A DNA stretch of 64,000 nt from Pararge aegeria (taxonomy: Eukaryota > Arthropoda > Insecta > Lepidoptera > Nymphalidae), in contig NC_053193.1 of the NCBI RefSeq assembly GCF_905163445.1, positions 3,038,001-3,102,000 of the forward strand, given 5' to 3'. Position 1 is the stretch's first letter. The number at the start of each line of letters is the position of its first letter. The position numbers and the translations under genes were made by a program. The notes under the pieces were generated by a model. The model was not told the DNA's origin. It saw only the letters and a program-made list of their open reading frames with translations, and ran no database searches. Below are positions 21,406 to 33,480 of the stretch, in pieces.

Positions 21406-22289
21406 GGCCACTCAAAGCGTTATTTAACATAATTATCTTTACTTTTATCACTTTCGAAAATCAGCTGTATTACAAAAGGAATAAGGTGCATAAGACTTGG
21501 GTTAATTTATTGATAAATTGGTATACCTACGGAACCTACTTTCTAGCAAGTCCTATGAAAGTTTTGAAGAAGTTTGATGGCTAATTAATCTGTCTACGCC
21601 GACGTCTGTCCTAGAAAGAGTACCGATAATGAATAATATTTTCTTTTTATTTCCGCTCTTACTATCGAATGCTTGAAGGCTAAAGTGGAAGGGTGAGGGA
21701 ATGGCCCCCACACCGTAAACCGCAACGTTGTTTTGGTGGACAGAAACTGCTGTTTTTGAAGTTATACTTTTTTTGGCGCGTTGGGGAAAAAATTACAGTA
21801 TTTTTTTACGATGCGCGCGCACACTGTTACAAAAAACCGATACCCTGACGTTAGCTATAAGGTTCGACAGTGTACACTTTGAATTGTCTACGGGCTCATT
21901 CCGGTGATATAATTGATTCAATTGTATTAAAATCTCAAATTTTAATGTTAAGTGAAACTTGGTTTTCCGATAGCTAACTAGCTATTAGTGTTCCAAATTT
22001 GTTTATGTTTATTATATCCATTTCTTTAATTATGTAGAAATATTTTTTGTGATATTCAAATGAACTTTATTTAACTAGATATAGACTATAAACTTTCAAG
22101 GTATGAAATATCTTTTTTCTATTGTAAGTGTCGTTTTTTATACAAAACAAATTTTCAAATCGATCAAATTTTTTAAAAAAGATTTTCATTTTGTTACGCC
22201 TAAGTATAACTTCTAACGCGTGTACATAAGTACACACACGGTTTTTTTTTTTTTGCCATAAAAGATAATGGATATTCATCGCTCATAAA
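21406..22289. other. No gene seen
   Basis: AT-rich sequence; a 78-codon frame at 21348-21584 has no recognisable domain and starts inside the duplication above. Confidence 0.5.
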
Positions 22290-22385
22290 CAAAACAACAC
22301 TTCGCAGGGCATGCTTGGAACACGTCGTGCAACGTACAGTCCTGTATTCATCGGCCTGAGAAGTAGGTGTTAAGTCTCATGTGAC
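22290..22385 (-). repeat. Dispersed repeat family F, copy 2
   Basis: It holds ACTTCGCAGGGCATGCTTGG and GTAGGTGTTAAGTCTCATG, the inverse of the motifs at 213-300. Confidence 0.6.
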
Positions 22386-22621
22386 TGTAATTAAACTGGA
22401 AATCACGCTCTTGAGACCGACACACAGCATTGCAACAATGACGATAGGCGGCAGAAATAAGCATGGCGACAGAACTTCTCCGGACGAGCACTGTACCCAA
22501 AAAGCTGTAGAACTATTACCGTGTGGAAATTCCGAAAAGAGACCGCTATATCTATTCTACATTTTTGCCATGGAACTAATCGCACTATTCACATCGAATA
22601 AATTGTATTATTGCTCTAGCT

Positions 22622-22853
22622 AGGTTGCTCTTCTAATAATTTTAAATGACACTGTGAAATGGTGATAACAAAAACAAAAAAACCGGCTAAGTTTGTTGTG
22701 GGCTTCTTCTTAGACCAGGACGCGTTTGGAACTTTCGTAGATTTAGTTTTGAGTTTACGAACATGGCCGCCATCTCACTACTGTGTAATTCTGCCTCCTA
22801 TGACCCGGGCCTACTTGAATAAAGATATTTTTGACTTCGACTTTGACTTTGGT
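22622..22853 (+). mobile_element. LINE-alpha 3' UTR
   Basis: It runs from GGTTGCTCTTCTAATAATTT through GTGAAATGGTGATAACAAAA, GGCTAAGTTTGTTGTGGGCT and GACGCGTTTGGAAC to a tail of AAAGATATTTTTGACTTCGA with TTTGAC repeats. The left part is what the 125-bp satellite amplified. Confidence 0.88.
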
Positions 22854-22969
22854 CGCCGCTACCCATGGCATGCTAGGTAGTTTTTTTTCCTTAACACTAC
22901 AAGTTAGCTGCAATTTCACTTGCTGGTAAGTGAAGATGCGAAACAAGCATGTTGGTTTCCTCACGAGGT

Positions 22970-23290
22970 TTTTCCTTATTTATTTATTTATACTCTTTAT
23001 TTGCACACAAAAAAAAAATACAGAAGAAGAATAAAATAAAACATAGACATAAGAAGTATGCAAAGTATCGCTTTGTAGCGATCTCTTCCAGGCAACCTTA
23101 GGATAAGAAAAACAAAAGGATAACGCAGGCGGGTTGTGCATATAAAAAAATACATACTAATACTTAAACTAGATTACACAAATAAAATAATACATAATAT
23201 AATAAATATTCAAAAAAAAAAAAAAATAAATAAATATTATAACATATCATAAATACATTAACAACAGTAAATACTATTACAAGTCGTATA
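22970..23290 (-). mobile_element. LINE 3' UTR, family S
   Basis: It contains TACTCTTTATTTGCACACAA, the stem ATCGCTTTGTAGCGATCTCT and TCCAGGCAACCTTAGGA, colinear with 15525-15805. Confidence 0.65.
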
Positions 23291-23774
23291 TTACAAGACG
23301 TCTTAAATGTATATTATAGTGGTATTTGACAGCTTAATTAAAAATACAAAGTGACTTAGACTGCTTTATGTCGATTCCTTCACTGTTTTAGCAATATATT
23401 TTTGTACGTCTGCACTTAACTTTATTAAAAGTGCAGTCTGCAAAGTGAGAGGCCATAATCGAATTTAGTCACAAAAAGGTATGCCGAAACCCTATAACCG
23501 CTTTTTAGATTAAAAACAAAAAACATTTTAATTAATTTAATTTAGATTACTAAAACAATAAGTTTGAAATGAGCGGCTGGCGTTTTAATTATGGAATTGT
23601 TTCAAGACAACTGCTTCTGTGTTTTGATTCTATTTTATTAAATTTTACGTTTAATTAAATTCCTCTATGCTGCTTTGGTAATCCTTCTAATAAAATAAAT
23701 GCTAAACTGTCTGTTGGTTTGTCCCGTAACAGATTTTCTTTAAATTTATATATCTATATATTGACTATCCTCGG

Positions 23775-23940
23775 TGATAGCCTGGAGTTCGGCTTTCCGT
23801 TTGTGGAAACTGAGTTCGATTCCCGGCTCGCACCACTGACTTTCGGAGTAATACGCGTTTTACCTACATTCGTTGTGCGTGCCTACATTCTGTGAGGAGA
23901 CGTGAAGTGAGCCGGTAATGGGTTGATGACGATGATGAGT
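23775..23940 (+). mobile_element. SINE-B, internally deleted
   Basis: Head GGTGATAGCCTGGAGTTCGG with box B GAGTTCGATTCCCGG. The centre is shortened and the copy ends GTGAGCCGGTAATGGGTTGA then GACGATGATGA. Confidence 0.7.
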
Positions 23941-23944
23941 TAAG

Positions 23945-24150
23945 TATCCTTACTAATGACATAAAATGCGAAAGTGTTTGTTTGTCCTAGCTTAACGCCC
24001 AAACTAAGCAACCAATAAACTTGATTTTTGGCACAGAGTAAGTTGAAAGAACGGAGAGTAACATAGGCTTTTTATCCAAGGGAAACTAACGGTCCCCACG
24101 GGATCTGTACAATCTGTAAACAATGTAATAAACGCGGGCAGCAGCTAGTA
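23945..24150 (-). repeat. Family R repeat (ACTAGCTG-CCCGCG type)
   Basis: On the minus strand it begins TACTAGCTGCTGCCCGCGTT and ends with CATTTTATGTCATTAGTAAG. This is the common lepidopteran repeat that starts with an ACTAGC-CCCGCGACTTCG motif. Non-coding. Confidence 0.6.
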
Positions 24151-24361
24151 TTAGAATTCAATGTGTAAATGAAAACCGAAATAATACTTCTCAGGCTTTA
24201 CAAAATGTACTGTCTCTGAGACTTATCTGTGAAACCGAAAACCTAATGAATTTTCATTAAACCACTGCCATACTTTTTCCTGAAAGAAATCAGATACAAC
24301 CTTACATCATATGCAAAATGAAAGTCATGTGACTCCTGTCACTTTATTAGGTACGTTCGCG

Positions 24362-24560
24362 TAGTATAGTAAAGAAAGAAAAGAAAGAAAGAAGGAAAAA
24401 TCGTATTTATTGTCACACATTTGTGTAAAATGTTACATTTGTGAAATAAAATAATTGTTAAAGTATAAAAATTTAAAAAAAATGTGTGACAAAGGAGCTG
24501 GCTCAGTATATCTGCAAACTAAAACGCCGTCGTCGTCACTGAATCCTCGCGACTAAACAA
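24362..24560 (-). mobile_element. Probable LINE 3' end with pyrimidine tail
   Basis: Read leftwards, GTGTGACAATAAATACGATT is followed by a TTCTTTCTTTC tail. The form is that of a retrotransposon end; the family is not resolved. Confidence 0.4.
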
Positions 24561-24779
24561 TAACAAAATAATCATAAAAAAGAACAATAACATAGAATAT
24601 AATATATAATATAATATATAAACAAACAAAAGATATTTTTCATTAAAACAAACTTATTTACATCGAGAAATACAAATTAATAAACATGAAAAACTAAAAA
24701 AAGAAAAAACCTAAAATCTAAAATCAAAAATTAAATGTAAGTGTCTTTAATGTGAAATAAAGGAAAAATTATATAAAAC

Positions 24780-25068
24780 TAGCTGTTGCCCGCGACTTCG
24801 TCTGCGTTCGTTAAAGTATTCAGTATCGCTAAGCCTTAAATGAGTATAGTTGTATATACATATAACATGTGACTGTCAATTAATTATAGATAAATAATTT
24901 GCAATAAAATAAAATTGTGACTTTACTTAAAGATCTAAGCTATCCTATCTCTTAAGTTGGACCAGACTGCTCACGGTGTGCCAATTTAATTTAAAATCGG
25001 TTCAGTAGTTTAGGAGTCCATCGCGGACAAACATCGTGACAGGAGATTTATATATATTAAGATTATAT
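24780..25068 (+). repeat. Family R repeat
   Basis: It starts ACTAGCTGTTGCCCGCGACT TCGTC and ends near GGTTCAGTAGTTTAGGAG and GACAGGAGATTTATATATAT. It is the best-preserved copy here. Confidence 0.65.
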
Positions 25069-26006
25069 AAAAGTACTAAAAGGTGGGAATAGTAATAATT
25101 TGTTATTTTTTATTTATTTATTAGTAGTTTATTAGTTTTATTTATTATAGTAACTATGCGCGTGTCTGTCTTTTCGCTTCAATAGGGTTGTCACAAGTAA
25201 ACACTTTTTGTATGGAAAAAATAATATGCTTATTTTGATTTAATATTCTTACAGGGTGACTTCTTATGAGATATACTTATGCATCCTTCAATATTATTTC
25301 GTAATTCTGTTGCACGTTGTATAGCCAATATTGTATGGTGCCGTGAGACTAAGTCCAGTCATGCTGAAAACCAACCTGGCAGTACACCGTTTATACAAAC
25401 ATAGCTCTGAGCGAAGTTAATCGATCACTTTCGGCTCAATGATCAGTTTCGGTCACGTTGTAGCCTATATAACCTCCTTTACCGTTCACGGATCATCTGA
25501 GCTATAAACAACGTAGGATCCCTAAAATTCACCGTCTCCCTTCGCATATTGATATGATCATGAATACTCTTTTTTTTCTATTATACAATAAAGAATAAAA
25601 AAGGGAAGTTACAGAGTTTTAAACATATTCGAGCAAGAGAGTAGGTACTTATAGGCTCATTATTCCGAGCGACAGTGGCTATAGCATAAAATTAAGAACA
25701 TACAGAATCCTCATTCAGCCTTTATTGCATGCAGTGCATTGTGTCCCAAAACAGTGAAAACGGGGTCTCACTTAAACATCCATTTTTCCTAATTTTATGC
25801 TAAACGTTTAGAAAATTACTACTAAAGTGGATTGGTTCTAAATGCTCGGTTTCTTGATACGGCTTCTGTATTTTCTTAACTCTGTGGGCTACAGTTTTCT
25901 TTTTTGAAAAAAACTATGTGGGGTTTCTAGCGCCACTTACAAATGTCAAAATTCGTTCAGTGTTCGGCAGTCCTGTTTGGTAGGAGACAACAAACAAATA
26001 TTTTGT
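25069..26006. other. No gene seen
   Basis: No recognisable exon or repeat family. Short ORFs near 25.9 kb are shadows of the SINE that follows. Confidence 0.5.
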
Positions 26007-26246
26007 CGGCTGACTGGCGCAGTGGGCGGCGACACTGCTTTCTGAGTCCGTGGCTGTGGGTTCGATTCCCACAACTGGAAAATGTTTGTGTGATGAAAAT
26101 GAAGAACATGAATGTTTCTCTGTGTTTATCATATATATATTATTCATAAAAATATTCAGCAGTCAACTTAGTACCCATAACACAAGCGGCGCTTACTTTG
26201 GGGCTACAGGGCGATGTGTGTATTGTAGTATATTTATTTATTTAAA
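26007..26246 (+). mobile_element. SINE-A, full length
   Basis: The tRNA-like head has TGGCGCAGTGGGCGGCG (box A) and GTGGGTTCGATTCCCAC (box B). GGAAAATGTTTGTGTGATGA follows, then the shared 3' body, ending in GTATATTTATTTATTTA. Confidence 0.88.
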
Positions 26247-26339
26247 AACCCAACAAAAAAATTCTTCGGCAATGTACTTTTTACGCACGTTTCGCTCGTT
26301 TATGGATGAATAAATATCCAAAAAACCTGCTTTAAAAAT

Positions 26340-26775
26340 CCAGCACGGCAGTGTTCAAATAACTGAGACTGAAATAAGTGTCGTTCGTTTACGACAGCCA
26401 CTGTAGCTGGAAACAACACATTGATGCTGTGTGTGGAAAGCTGAACAAATTCGTTTACGCTCTTAGAAGACTCCGTTTGACAGTATCAAAAAAAACCGCG
26501 GTAACGGCTTATCATGGTTATGTAACATCCATTCTGTCATATGGACTTCCCATCTGTGGATGGGATTTGGATATTGAAAGAGCATTCAGAGCTCATTGCA
26601 TTCGGGCTATTTTTGGTGAAAGCCCTCGTAAGTTGCAGACCATTATTCAAAAAACTACATGTGCTACATATATGTATTTTGATCAAAATAAATATATCCT
26701 GGGTATTTTAAACGCAAAGGCGATCTTAATCAAAATCAAAGATAACAAACTTTATTGTGCAAAAAAGTAATTTGA
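26340..26775 (+). mobile_element. LINE RT C-terminal fragment
   Basis: A 130-codon frame reads DSHCSWKQHIDAVCGKLNKF, YALRRLRLTVSKKTAVTAY and SILSYGLPICGWDLDIERAF. This is the thumb and post-RT region typical of jockey/CR1-type LINEs. There is no catalytic motif; the left part is truncated. Confidence 0.82.
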
Positions 26776-27099
26776 AAATATTAAATAAATGTAATGATAT
26801 TTAGTAGATTTAGATTTGTTCTGGAAATCTACTAAATAATATCTCCTCTCCAAAATTTTAAGATATAATTAAAGCACTGACTGATGGAAAAAAGTTTTTA
26901 GAAAATAAATGATTTTTTACAATTAAATATTAATTAAAGTGTACCAAAAATTAATAAAATTAAAAGTTTGTCAATATTTTGACATTCAAATAGTTTGTTA
27001 TTTAGTCAAATTAATTATTCATTGGATATAAATTATATAAAATCCACGAGCGTAATTGCAGATTGCCCTAGTTTTGTATAATCATTATAGTCTATGAGT

Positions 27100-27360
27100 T
27101 TTTTATTCTATTCTGTTGTATTCTGTTCTATTCTATTCTGTCCTATTCTGTTCTGCTCTGTTCTGTTCTATTCTATTATGTTTTATTCTGTTATATTCTA
27201 TTCTGTTCTGTTCTTTTCTGTTTTGTTCTGTTCTTCTCTGTTGGATTCTGTTCTGTTCTATTATTTTCTATTCTCTTCAGTGCTATTATGTTCTATTTAA
27301 TTCTATTCTTTTCCATTCCATTCAATTCTATTCTATTCTATTCTGTTCCGTTCTATGTAG
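27100..27360 (+). repeat. Degenerate (TTCTR)n pentanucleotide repeat
   Basis: About 250 bp of TTCTA, TTCTG and related pentamers. The TTCTA unit equals the tail of the LINE ending at 46365, so this may be an expanded LINE tail; upstream similarity to that LINE is not visible. ORFs across it (MYSVLFYSVLF and similar) are artefacts of the repeat. Confidence 0.9.
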
Positions 27361-27611
27361 TTTGTTTTGTCTTTTTAACAATATTTCATTGTATTCTTAA
27401 GTTTCTTGAATGTCCTTTCGAACTTAAAAGCTTTGAAAATAGTTTAAGTATTACTACCGTCAGTCTACCGCTAGTTTTACCAAAATAAACTAGACCTACC
27501 TACCTACTTACGGACTGTAATTACTTCAATTGTTGTAGTTAACATCACTTTTATTTGAAAACTTCAAGTGTTTGTAAACAATTGCTAAACTAAAATGTAA
27601 GCTGTTATAGC

Positions 27612-27910
27612 AGATACCGACCAACCCGAATCATATCAACCCATTATCGGGTACGGGTCTCCTCCCACAATGAGAAGGGGTTAATGCCGCAGTCCACAAC
27701 GCTGGCTCAGTGCGGATTGGTGGACTCCTTTGAGTACATTATGGAGAACTCTCAGGCCTGCAAGTCGCCACTCGATGTCTTCCTTCACCGTCGAAGCAAG
27801 TGATGTTTAAATTGCTTAAACCCACATAACTTAGAAAGCAAATCTGGAATTCGAACTCTAACAGCTGAAAGTGAAGTCGAATTCCTACCCAATGGGCTAT
27901 CACGGCTTCA
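27612..27910 (-). mobile_element. SINE-B, near full length
   Basis: The minus strand starts AGCCGTGATAGCCCATTGGG, has a degraded box B (GAGTTCGAATTCCAG), then the central GACGGTGAAGGAAGACATCG, and ends CCCGATAATGGGTTGATATG. Confidence 0.8.
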
Positions 27911-27924
27911 CTAACTATAAATAC

Positions 27925-28215
27925 TAGCAGACCCGCGCGACTTCGTCCGCGATGAGCCGACTTAAAAAAATATTCGCATATTGTCGCGTACTGTTTTATA
28001 GAACTTTAAATAAACAACAATTCCGGCAATTCCGATATACTTACTACATACTTCCGTCGATATATATTTATCGATAAAACACGAATAAAATGACATTTTC
28101 TAAAAATGAATCCTAGCTAGATCGATTTATCGCCCCCGATACCCCCCTGTATACTAAATTTCATGAAAATCGTTGGAGCCGATTCCGAGATTCCAATTAT
28201 ATATATAATACAAGA
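27925..28215 (+). repeat. Family R repeat
   Basis: Starts ACTAGCAGACCCGCGCGACT and TCGTCCGCG; ends with AAATCGTTGGAGCCGATTCC and TATATATATAATACAAG. Confidence 0.6.
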
Positions 28216-28469
28216 ATTTAAGAAAGATATAAGGTAAGATAATCACCTCAATTTTATTTGCGCGAGTAAACACAGGCAAAAACGCTAGTTTATCAGTGGA
28301 GAAACAGGGATTTGGATTTACAAAATTCGCTATGACAATAAATCTTATATTACAAGAACGACATTGAACACTGTCATTTGAGACGGGAAAGCAATTTCTT
28401 ACCCTATTATAAATCATCTGAAAATTTAATACACCCTCCACTGGGTAAACAAGCTGCGTGATCCGAAAT

Positions 28470-28471
<2 letters not shown>

Positions 28472-28504
<33 letters not shown>
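28472..28504. repeat. (AT)n microsatellite
   Basis: Uninterrupted TA dinucleotide run next to a SINE-A 3' end. Confidence 0.95.
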
Positions 28505-28506
<2 letters not shown>

Positions 28507-28640
28507 TACGTAAATATATACTACGACAACAAACACATCGCCATATTGTAAGCCCCAAAGTAAGCGAAACTTGTGTTATTGGTACTGAGATAGCTGATGA
28601 TATTTTTATGAATATAATACACATAAATACTTATAATATA
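28495..28640 (-). mobile_element. SINE-A, 3' half
   Basis: On the minus strand: AAAAATATCATCAGC, AATAACACAAGTTTCGCTTA, GGCGATGTGTTTGTTGTCGT. The head is missing. Confidence 0.75.
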
Positions 28641-28782
28641 CAGATTAAAGCTAAACTGCTATACCCCAACAAGGTTAACCCGCTACCATCTTAGACTGCA
28701 TCGTGACAATAAAATAAATAAATGTATGTAAGTAGATAGTGTAATTGCACGAATTAGTAATTTCGTTTCAAATTTTGACAGC

Positions 28783-29010
28783 CGATTGGCGCAGTTTACA
28801 GCGACCCTGTATTTTAAGTCCAAGGCCGTGGGTTCGATTCCCACAACTGGAAAATGTTTGTGTGATGAGCATGAATGTTATTCAGTGTGGGTGTTTATAT
28901 TCTATGTATTTATGTATATTATTCATAAAAATATTCATCAGTCATCTTAGTACCCATAACACAAGCTTTGCTTACTTTGGGGCTCGTCTATTATTATTTA
29001 TTTATCTACT
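28783..29010 (+). mobile_element. SINE-A, near full length
   Basis: Head GCCGATTGGCGCAGTTTACA with box B GTGGGTTCGATTCCCAC, then GGAAAATGTTTGTGTGATGA and the standard 3' body, cut after TTTGGGGCT. Confidence 0.85.
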
Positions 29011-29049
29011 CTAACTCATGTTTAAGTATTTATGGTATGTTAAAATATG

Positions 29050-29410
29050 TATTAGTATATTTATTTTTTATATTTTTCAATAGTATTGTTGTATTTGTGT
29101 AGTCTGGTTTATGTATTAGTATGTAGTCATTCGTATGTATGTTCTAAACAGTGTACTCCACCTATTCGTTTTTCTTATTAGTTTTCCTATTCCTAAGGTT
29201 GCCTGGCAGAGACCGCTACTTAGCGATAAGGCCGCCTTTTGTATCCTGCTTCATTCTTCAGGTTTTATCTTCTTTTTTTGTTTTTCTGAGTGGTGTAGTA
29301 TAAATAAAATAAATAAATTGTACCGGAACGCTTAATCGCTTAACGGCGTTGACGTCAGTAGGATGATAACCAGCCACAGCAAAAGCCTGCCAGAGCAAAC
29401 AAGAGGAAAT
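29050..29410. mobile_element. Family S LINE 3' end (+) followed by SINE-C fragment (-)
   Basis: GGTTGCCTGGCAGAGACCGC and TACTTAGCGATAAGGCCGCC (family S stem-loop) lie at about 29199-29240. From about 29325, ACCGGAACGCTTAATCGCTT and GATGATAACCAGCCAC are the inverse of the SINE-C middle. Confidence 0.6.
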
Positions 29411-29519
29411 AAAGAAATTATAAATTATATCTGATTGAAGTTAAGTTTTGTCAAAAAAAAAAGGTAAATTTAGTTTCATATTTATAGTTAAGTTACAACA
29501 ACTATTATAGCAGCTTTAT

Positions 29520-29850
29520 ATAGAACATGCTGTTTCCCGCAATTTTGTCTGCGCATCCGGTAGGAACAGTTTTATTTGGGAGATATTGGTGATGTTTACA
29601 TATTTTTTATGAATTATCAAAAGTTATCTCAGCATATAGGTAATTTTGAAGGCAAAATTTTGCCAATTTGGTTTATATTATTGCAACATTCTTAAGGATT
29701 TCCAAATTGTTTCTAAATACATTATAGCCAAGTTACGTCGTGATAGTTTAGCTTACTTTTGGTGGAGAAATAATTAAAATCGCTCAAGTACTTTCGGAGG
29801 TACAAACAAACAAAAATATGTTTCCTATTTATAATATTAGTATGAAGTAA
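29520..29850 (+). repeat. Family R repeat, diverged
   Basis: It starts with ATGCTGTTTCCCGCAATTTT GTCTGCG and ends TATTTATAATATTAGTATGA, the usual family R edges. Confidence 0.5.
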
Positions 29851-31789
29851 TTATAGAAATAGTAAATCAAAACACCCGAAATATAATGAAATTCTTAATC
29901 TTAATGCTTATCCAAATTATAGTTTCATAATTAAGATTCATTAAATTCATGTAAATTCTAATATTATAATGGATCACAATAGTTATGGGAATTATTGTGA
30001 TCAGTGGCGTTTGAACACATCGTAAACTGGAACGTATGAAACAGGTATGCGTAACGCATACTTATATCCTTAGTTTACTGCCACGACGATGGATGGCGCT
30101 GTAAAATTATTAGTTCGCGCTAACGAAAGTCTCAGTACGAAACTATAAGTCATTTCGATTGCCGCGACATGTTAATAATCCTCAAAGGGATTTAGAGCTT
30201 AGATCTATTTTTTTATATGCTATGTTCAGAATTCTGAATACTAGCCTTATTAATGTTGATTATTGTATAGTGTGAAGGAGTTACATAATATATTGCAGTA
30301 TGCAACCAACTAAAGAAAAAAATGTTGAAAATGTTAATTTTCTCAGTTTGTAACTTTGTAAAACCTTTGTAAAATTTATAAGGCTTCGTAATGAACGAAA
30401 TAAAATAGGAAATATTAAGTACTACAAAATAATACTTGACTTACTCGCAAATGTGAGTATCTTTATCTTGAATGACACAGAACAAACGCTAGCGCGATAC
30501 CCTTTTAAAATAATACAGCCCAGTGCCATCTATCGGCATCTGTAGGAACCTTACTGAGCAGTACAAAAAGGTTATCTACGGTTATTTATAACAATCGCCC
30601 TGTTAGCTATTTTAACCGAGTTCAAAAAAAGGAAGAGGTTATCAATTCTGTTGTTTTTTTTATGTAAAAGAGCTACAGGCGAGGGTAAATCTGATTGTTG
30701 GCGTTGCGATCCAGGCCGTGGCGAATCATCGCCACGATTTATGATGGAATATATATACTATAGCTGAGTTGTCGCAATTTGAAATGAATTCCAGAGTTTT
30801 AATTTTTTTTTTATTTTTTTTTTTTTAAATAAAAATGTAATAAACAGACATTATTATATGGAGCAAATTTTTAATCTTTTCAGTACGCTATACCTGAGGC
30901 CTGTCGTAATCTGTTATTTAATGCATATAACTTGTATAAAACAGTTTCAATATTTCACATCTGCCAGGCGTCCTGTGGCGTAATTTTTTTGTTATGTTTC
31001 TTAGAATTTGTCATTTATTAATTATTTAACTATTTCGAATTTCTTTATTTGTTTGTAAAACTATACTACCTATGTGATCCCAATTTAATTGAAGGGATCA
31101 GGAAGAACTCTTGAAATATTATAGGCCCATAGCGATTATTTTTAACAATACTCAAGTATTGTTGAAAAATAACTTAGGCATTTTTTTTTTGCCCAAAAAG
31201 CACAATTGGGTCAAGGAAAAAATATGAAGGTCACGGAAGGCCAGAACTACACACACACACACACACGTGTTTCACGGGGTACGATTCGATTATGGTTTAT
31301 GGTTGGAAGTTTACCACAAAATTATATAGTTATAGATGACTTTCTGGTTCTGGGTTCTTGTATTGTTGATCATATTAAGGAATACCTAACCTTTAAGTGA
31401 GAGTATTTTTTTTTGATTCAAAGAGTATATAAACAACTTATTTGCTTGTTATATTTTTTACTTTTCTTTCTTCTAGTTTATTTATATGTTTTCAGCCATT
31501 TTTTGGTTAATATTCATTAATTCGTAATTTATTATTAGGATATGTTTCAAATATCCACATTCGTAAATCAAATGACAGCAACGATAAGAATATAATTATG
31601 TAGGTAATTACTGTCCGTTTATCATCGCTTGACTATTTATGTTGTCTGTGCTCATATTAACAGTTGATCTGACCGGAACTCGAACCTTAGACCGTAAACA
31701 AATTTCGTCGCAATCGAAGTGAAAATCAGAGTGTGTAGGTAGCTCGGTCATAAAACCCATTTTATGTCCTTGTAGCACAATCTAATTAT
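29851..31789. other. No gene seen; AT-rich
   Basis: Nearly 2 kb without recognisable exons. It includes a small inverted repeat at 30717-30738 (CGTGGCGA / TCGCCACG), homopolymer T runs near 30810-30825 and a short (AC)n near 31252-31266. Confidence 0.5.
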
Positions 31790-32150
31790 ACTTACCACGC
31801 AAAACCGACGGGGTGCTATAAGTTTGACGAGTCTGCGCGTGTGTGTGTGTGTCGGTGTGTGTGTGTGTGCGTGTTTGTGTATATGTCGGTCTGTGGCATC
31901 GTACCTCCGGAACGGAACAACTGATTGTGATTTTGTTTTTTTGTTTGAAAGATGAATTAGTCCTTAGCTATGTTTTATGAAAATCGGACCAAAATGCCGC
32001 CACCATAAAATAACCGATTACATATTTTTCACAACTCCCTCATTATGGGTATCAAATGAAAGGGCCTGACTAGTAGAATACTATACACTGTGACAAATTT
32101 TATTTTAAAACCCAAGGTTAACAGGGCCCGGTGACCTATGCTGTTTATTT
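31790..32150 (+). repeat. Family E repeat with (GT)n core
   Basis: It contains a GT-rich tract at about 31838-31875, then AAGATGAATTAGTCCTTAGC and TCACAACTCCCTCATTATGG followed by GTATCAAATGAAAGGGCC. A second copy is split by a LINE at 34615-36400. Confidence 0.6.
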
Positions 32151-32376
32151 AAATGTAATCGGCACAGAAACCTACCTGAGTGTATACCGGCTCAATCACA
32201 CCGTTCAGCCGCCCTAATCGATTATACGGGACCCAATGAACCGCGTCAGCCATTTTGTTAACCCATTACAATTCATGGTTCGATGACGTAGCTCATTACA
32301 CATATGCACTTGTACGTTTTCATACTACTCTTGATTCTTGATTTGTTGAATTTTTCTTCGACTTCACTCACGCAAT

Positions 32377-32560
32377 GAAGCGCTAATAGCTTAGTGGTTA
32401 CTGCTACGGCTTCCCGGCCGAGTTTGACTCCCACCACACACCTCTAACTCTTCTAGGTTATGTGCGTTTTGAGTATTTAAAATATCACTTACTACAACGG
32501 TGAAGGAAAACATCGTGAGGAAACTGCATGGCTTAGAGTTCTCCATGGTTTTCTCAAATG
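32377..32560 (+). mobile_element. SINE-B, 5' two-thirds
   Basis: It starts AGCGCTAATAGCTTAGTGGT, passes AACGGTGAAGGAAAACATCG and stops after GAGTTCTCCATGGTTTTCTC, where a 40-bp perfect palindrome begins. Confidence 0.75.
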
Positions 32561-32565
32561 CTTGT

Positions 32566-32605
32566 GAATATTGTTAGCCAACGTCGACGTTGGCTAACAA
32601 TATTC
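32566..32605. repeat. Perfect 40-bp palindrome
   Basis: GAATATTGTTAGCCAACGTC (32566-32585) is followed with no spacer by its exact inverse (32586-32605). Confidence 0.95.
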
Positions 32606-32619
32606 CAGATGAGAAATTG

Positions 32620-32952
32620 TTAACCGATGTTTCCAGGGTGCAGCCGAAAGCTGGTCCACCCCTTTGACGAATCACTCTTCTCAACCGAGTGCCTTGCGTG
32701 ACAACCTAACCTAACAATAATATAATCATTTTGGAAGAATAATTCCGATTTATACAAACAAAACACGTGCACTGCCAGCAATTCGAGGATATTTATCACT
32801 TCGCAAATCCATACCCTCGCGTCGAGGAATCCGTGACGTGGAATTAATTGATTTGCGAAGCTCGCTAATGAAGTCCCATTGTTGCTCCATTTATCACTAA
32901 GCGTAAACACGCCGGTGTTGCGGAACCACTTCCAAATAGTAGCACCTAACAT
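32620..32952 (-). other. Unassigned 110-codon ORF
   Basis: The frame runs from 32952 to 32620. It contains no domain I recognise, has no clear promoter or splice context, and lies between two SINE-B copies and a palindrome. It may be a degraded transposon coding piece or chance. I do not call it a gene. Confidence 0.2.
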
Positions 32953-32984
32953 ACCTCTATTATCATCACTTGGTTATCAGCATG

Positions 32985-33250
32985 GGTTTGCTCCCACAAT
33001 GAAAAGGGGGTTAAGGCCGTAGTCCACTGGCCCAGTGCGGATTGGTGGACTCATACCTTTTAGAACATTAAGTAGAAAACTCAGACATTCAGGTTTCCTC
33101 ACGATGTATTCACCTTCACTGTTGAAGCAAGTGATATTTTAATAACTTAAACGCAAACATAACTTAATAAAGTTAGAGGCGCGAGCTAGGATTCGAACTC
33201 GGCACCCCGAAGGTGAAGTCGAGCTCTTACCCAATGCTGCAAACTGCTCT
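32985..33250 (-). mobile_element. SINE-B, near full length
   Basis: Read on the minus strand it has CCGAGTTCGAATCCTAGCTC near its 5' end, CAGTGAAGGTGAATACATCG in the middle and TCATTGTGGGAGCAAACCCA toward the 3' end. Confidence 0.75.
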
Positions 33251-33480
33251 TACCTAATATTATAAATGCGAAAGTGTGTTCGTTTATGTGTTTGTTTGTA
33301 CTGCCTTAAAGCCTTAAGTAAGCTATCAATCAACTTGATTTTTGGCATAGAGTTAGTTCAAAGGACGGAGAGTAACATACGCAAATTTATATCAATAGAA
33401 AAATCTATAGCAATTTATAGTGATTATATAAATATAATATGTGTGCTAATAGTATATGTGCTGAAACTGCTGCCTCATGC

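Noticed and set aside
26020..26090. Stand-alone tRNA gene
   Set aside because: Box A and box B are present, but the segment continues into the SINE-A body and recurs many times; it is a SINE head. The same holds for heads at 15110, 28790, 52600, 58650, 60215 and 61090.
27094..27400. Overlapping ORFs of 60-94 codons rich in Phe, Leu, Ser and Cys
   Set aside because: They are frames through a TTCTR pentanucleotide repeat; all three frames are open for that reason only.
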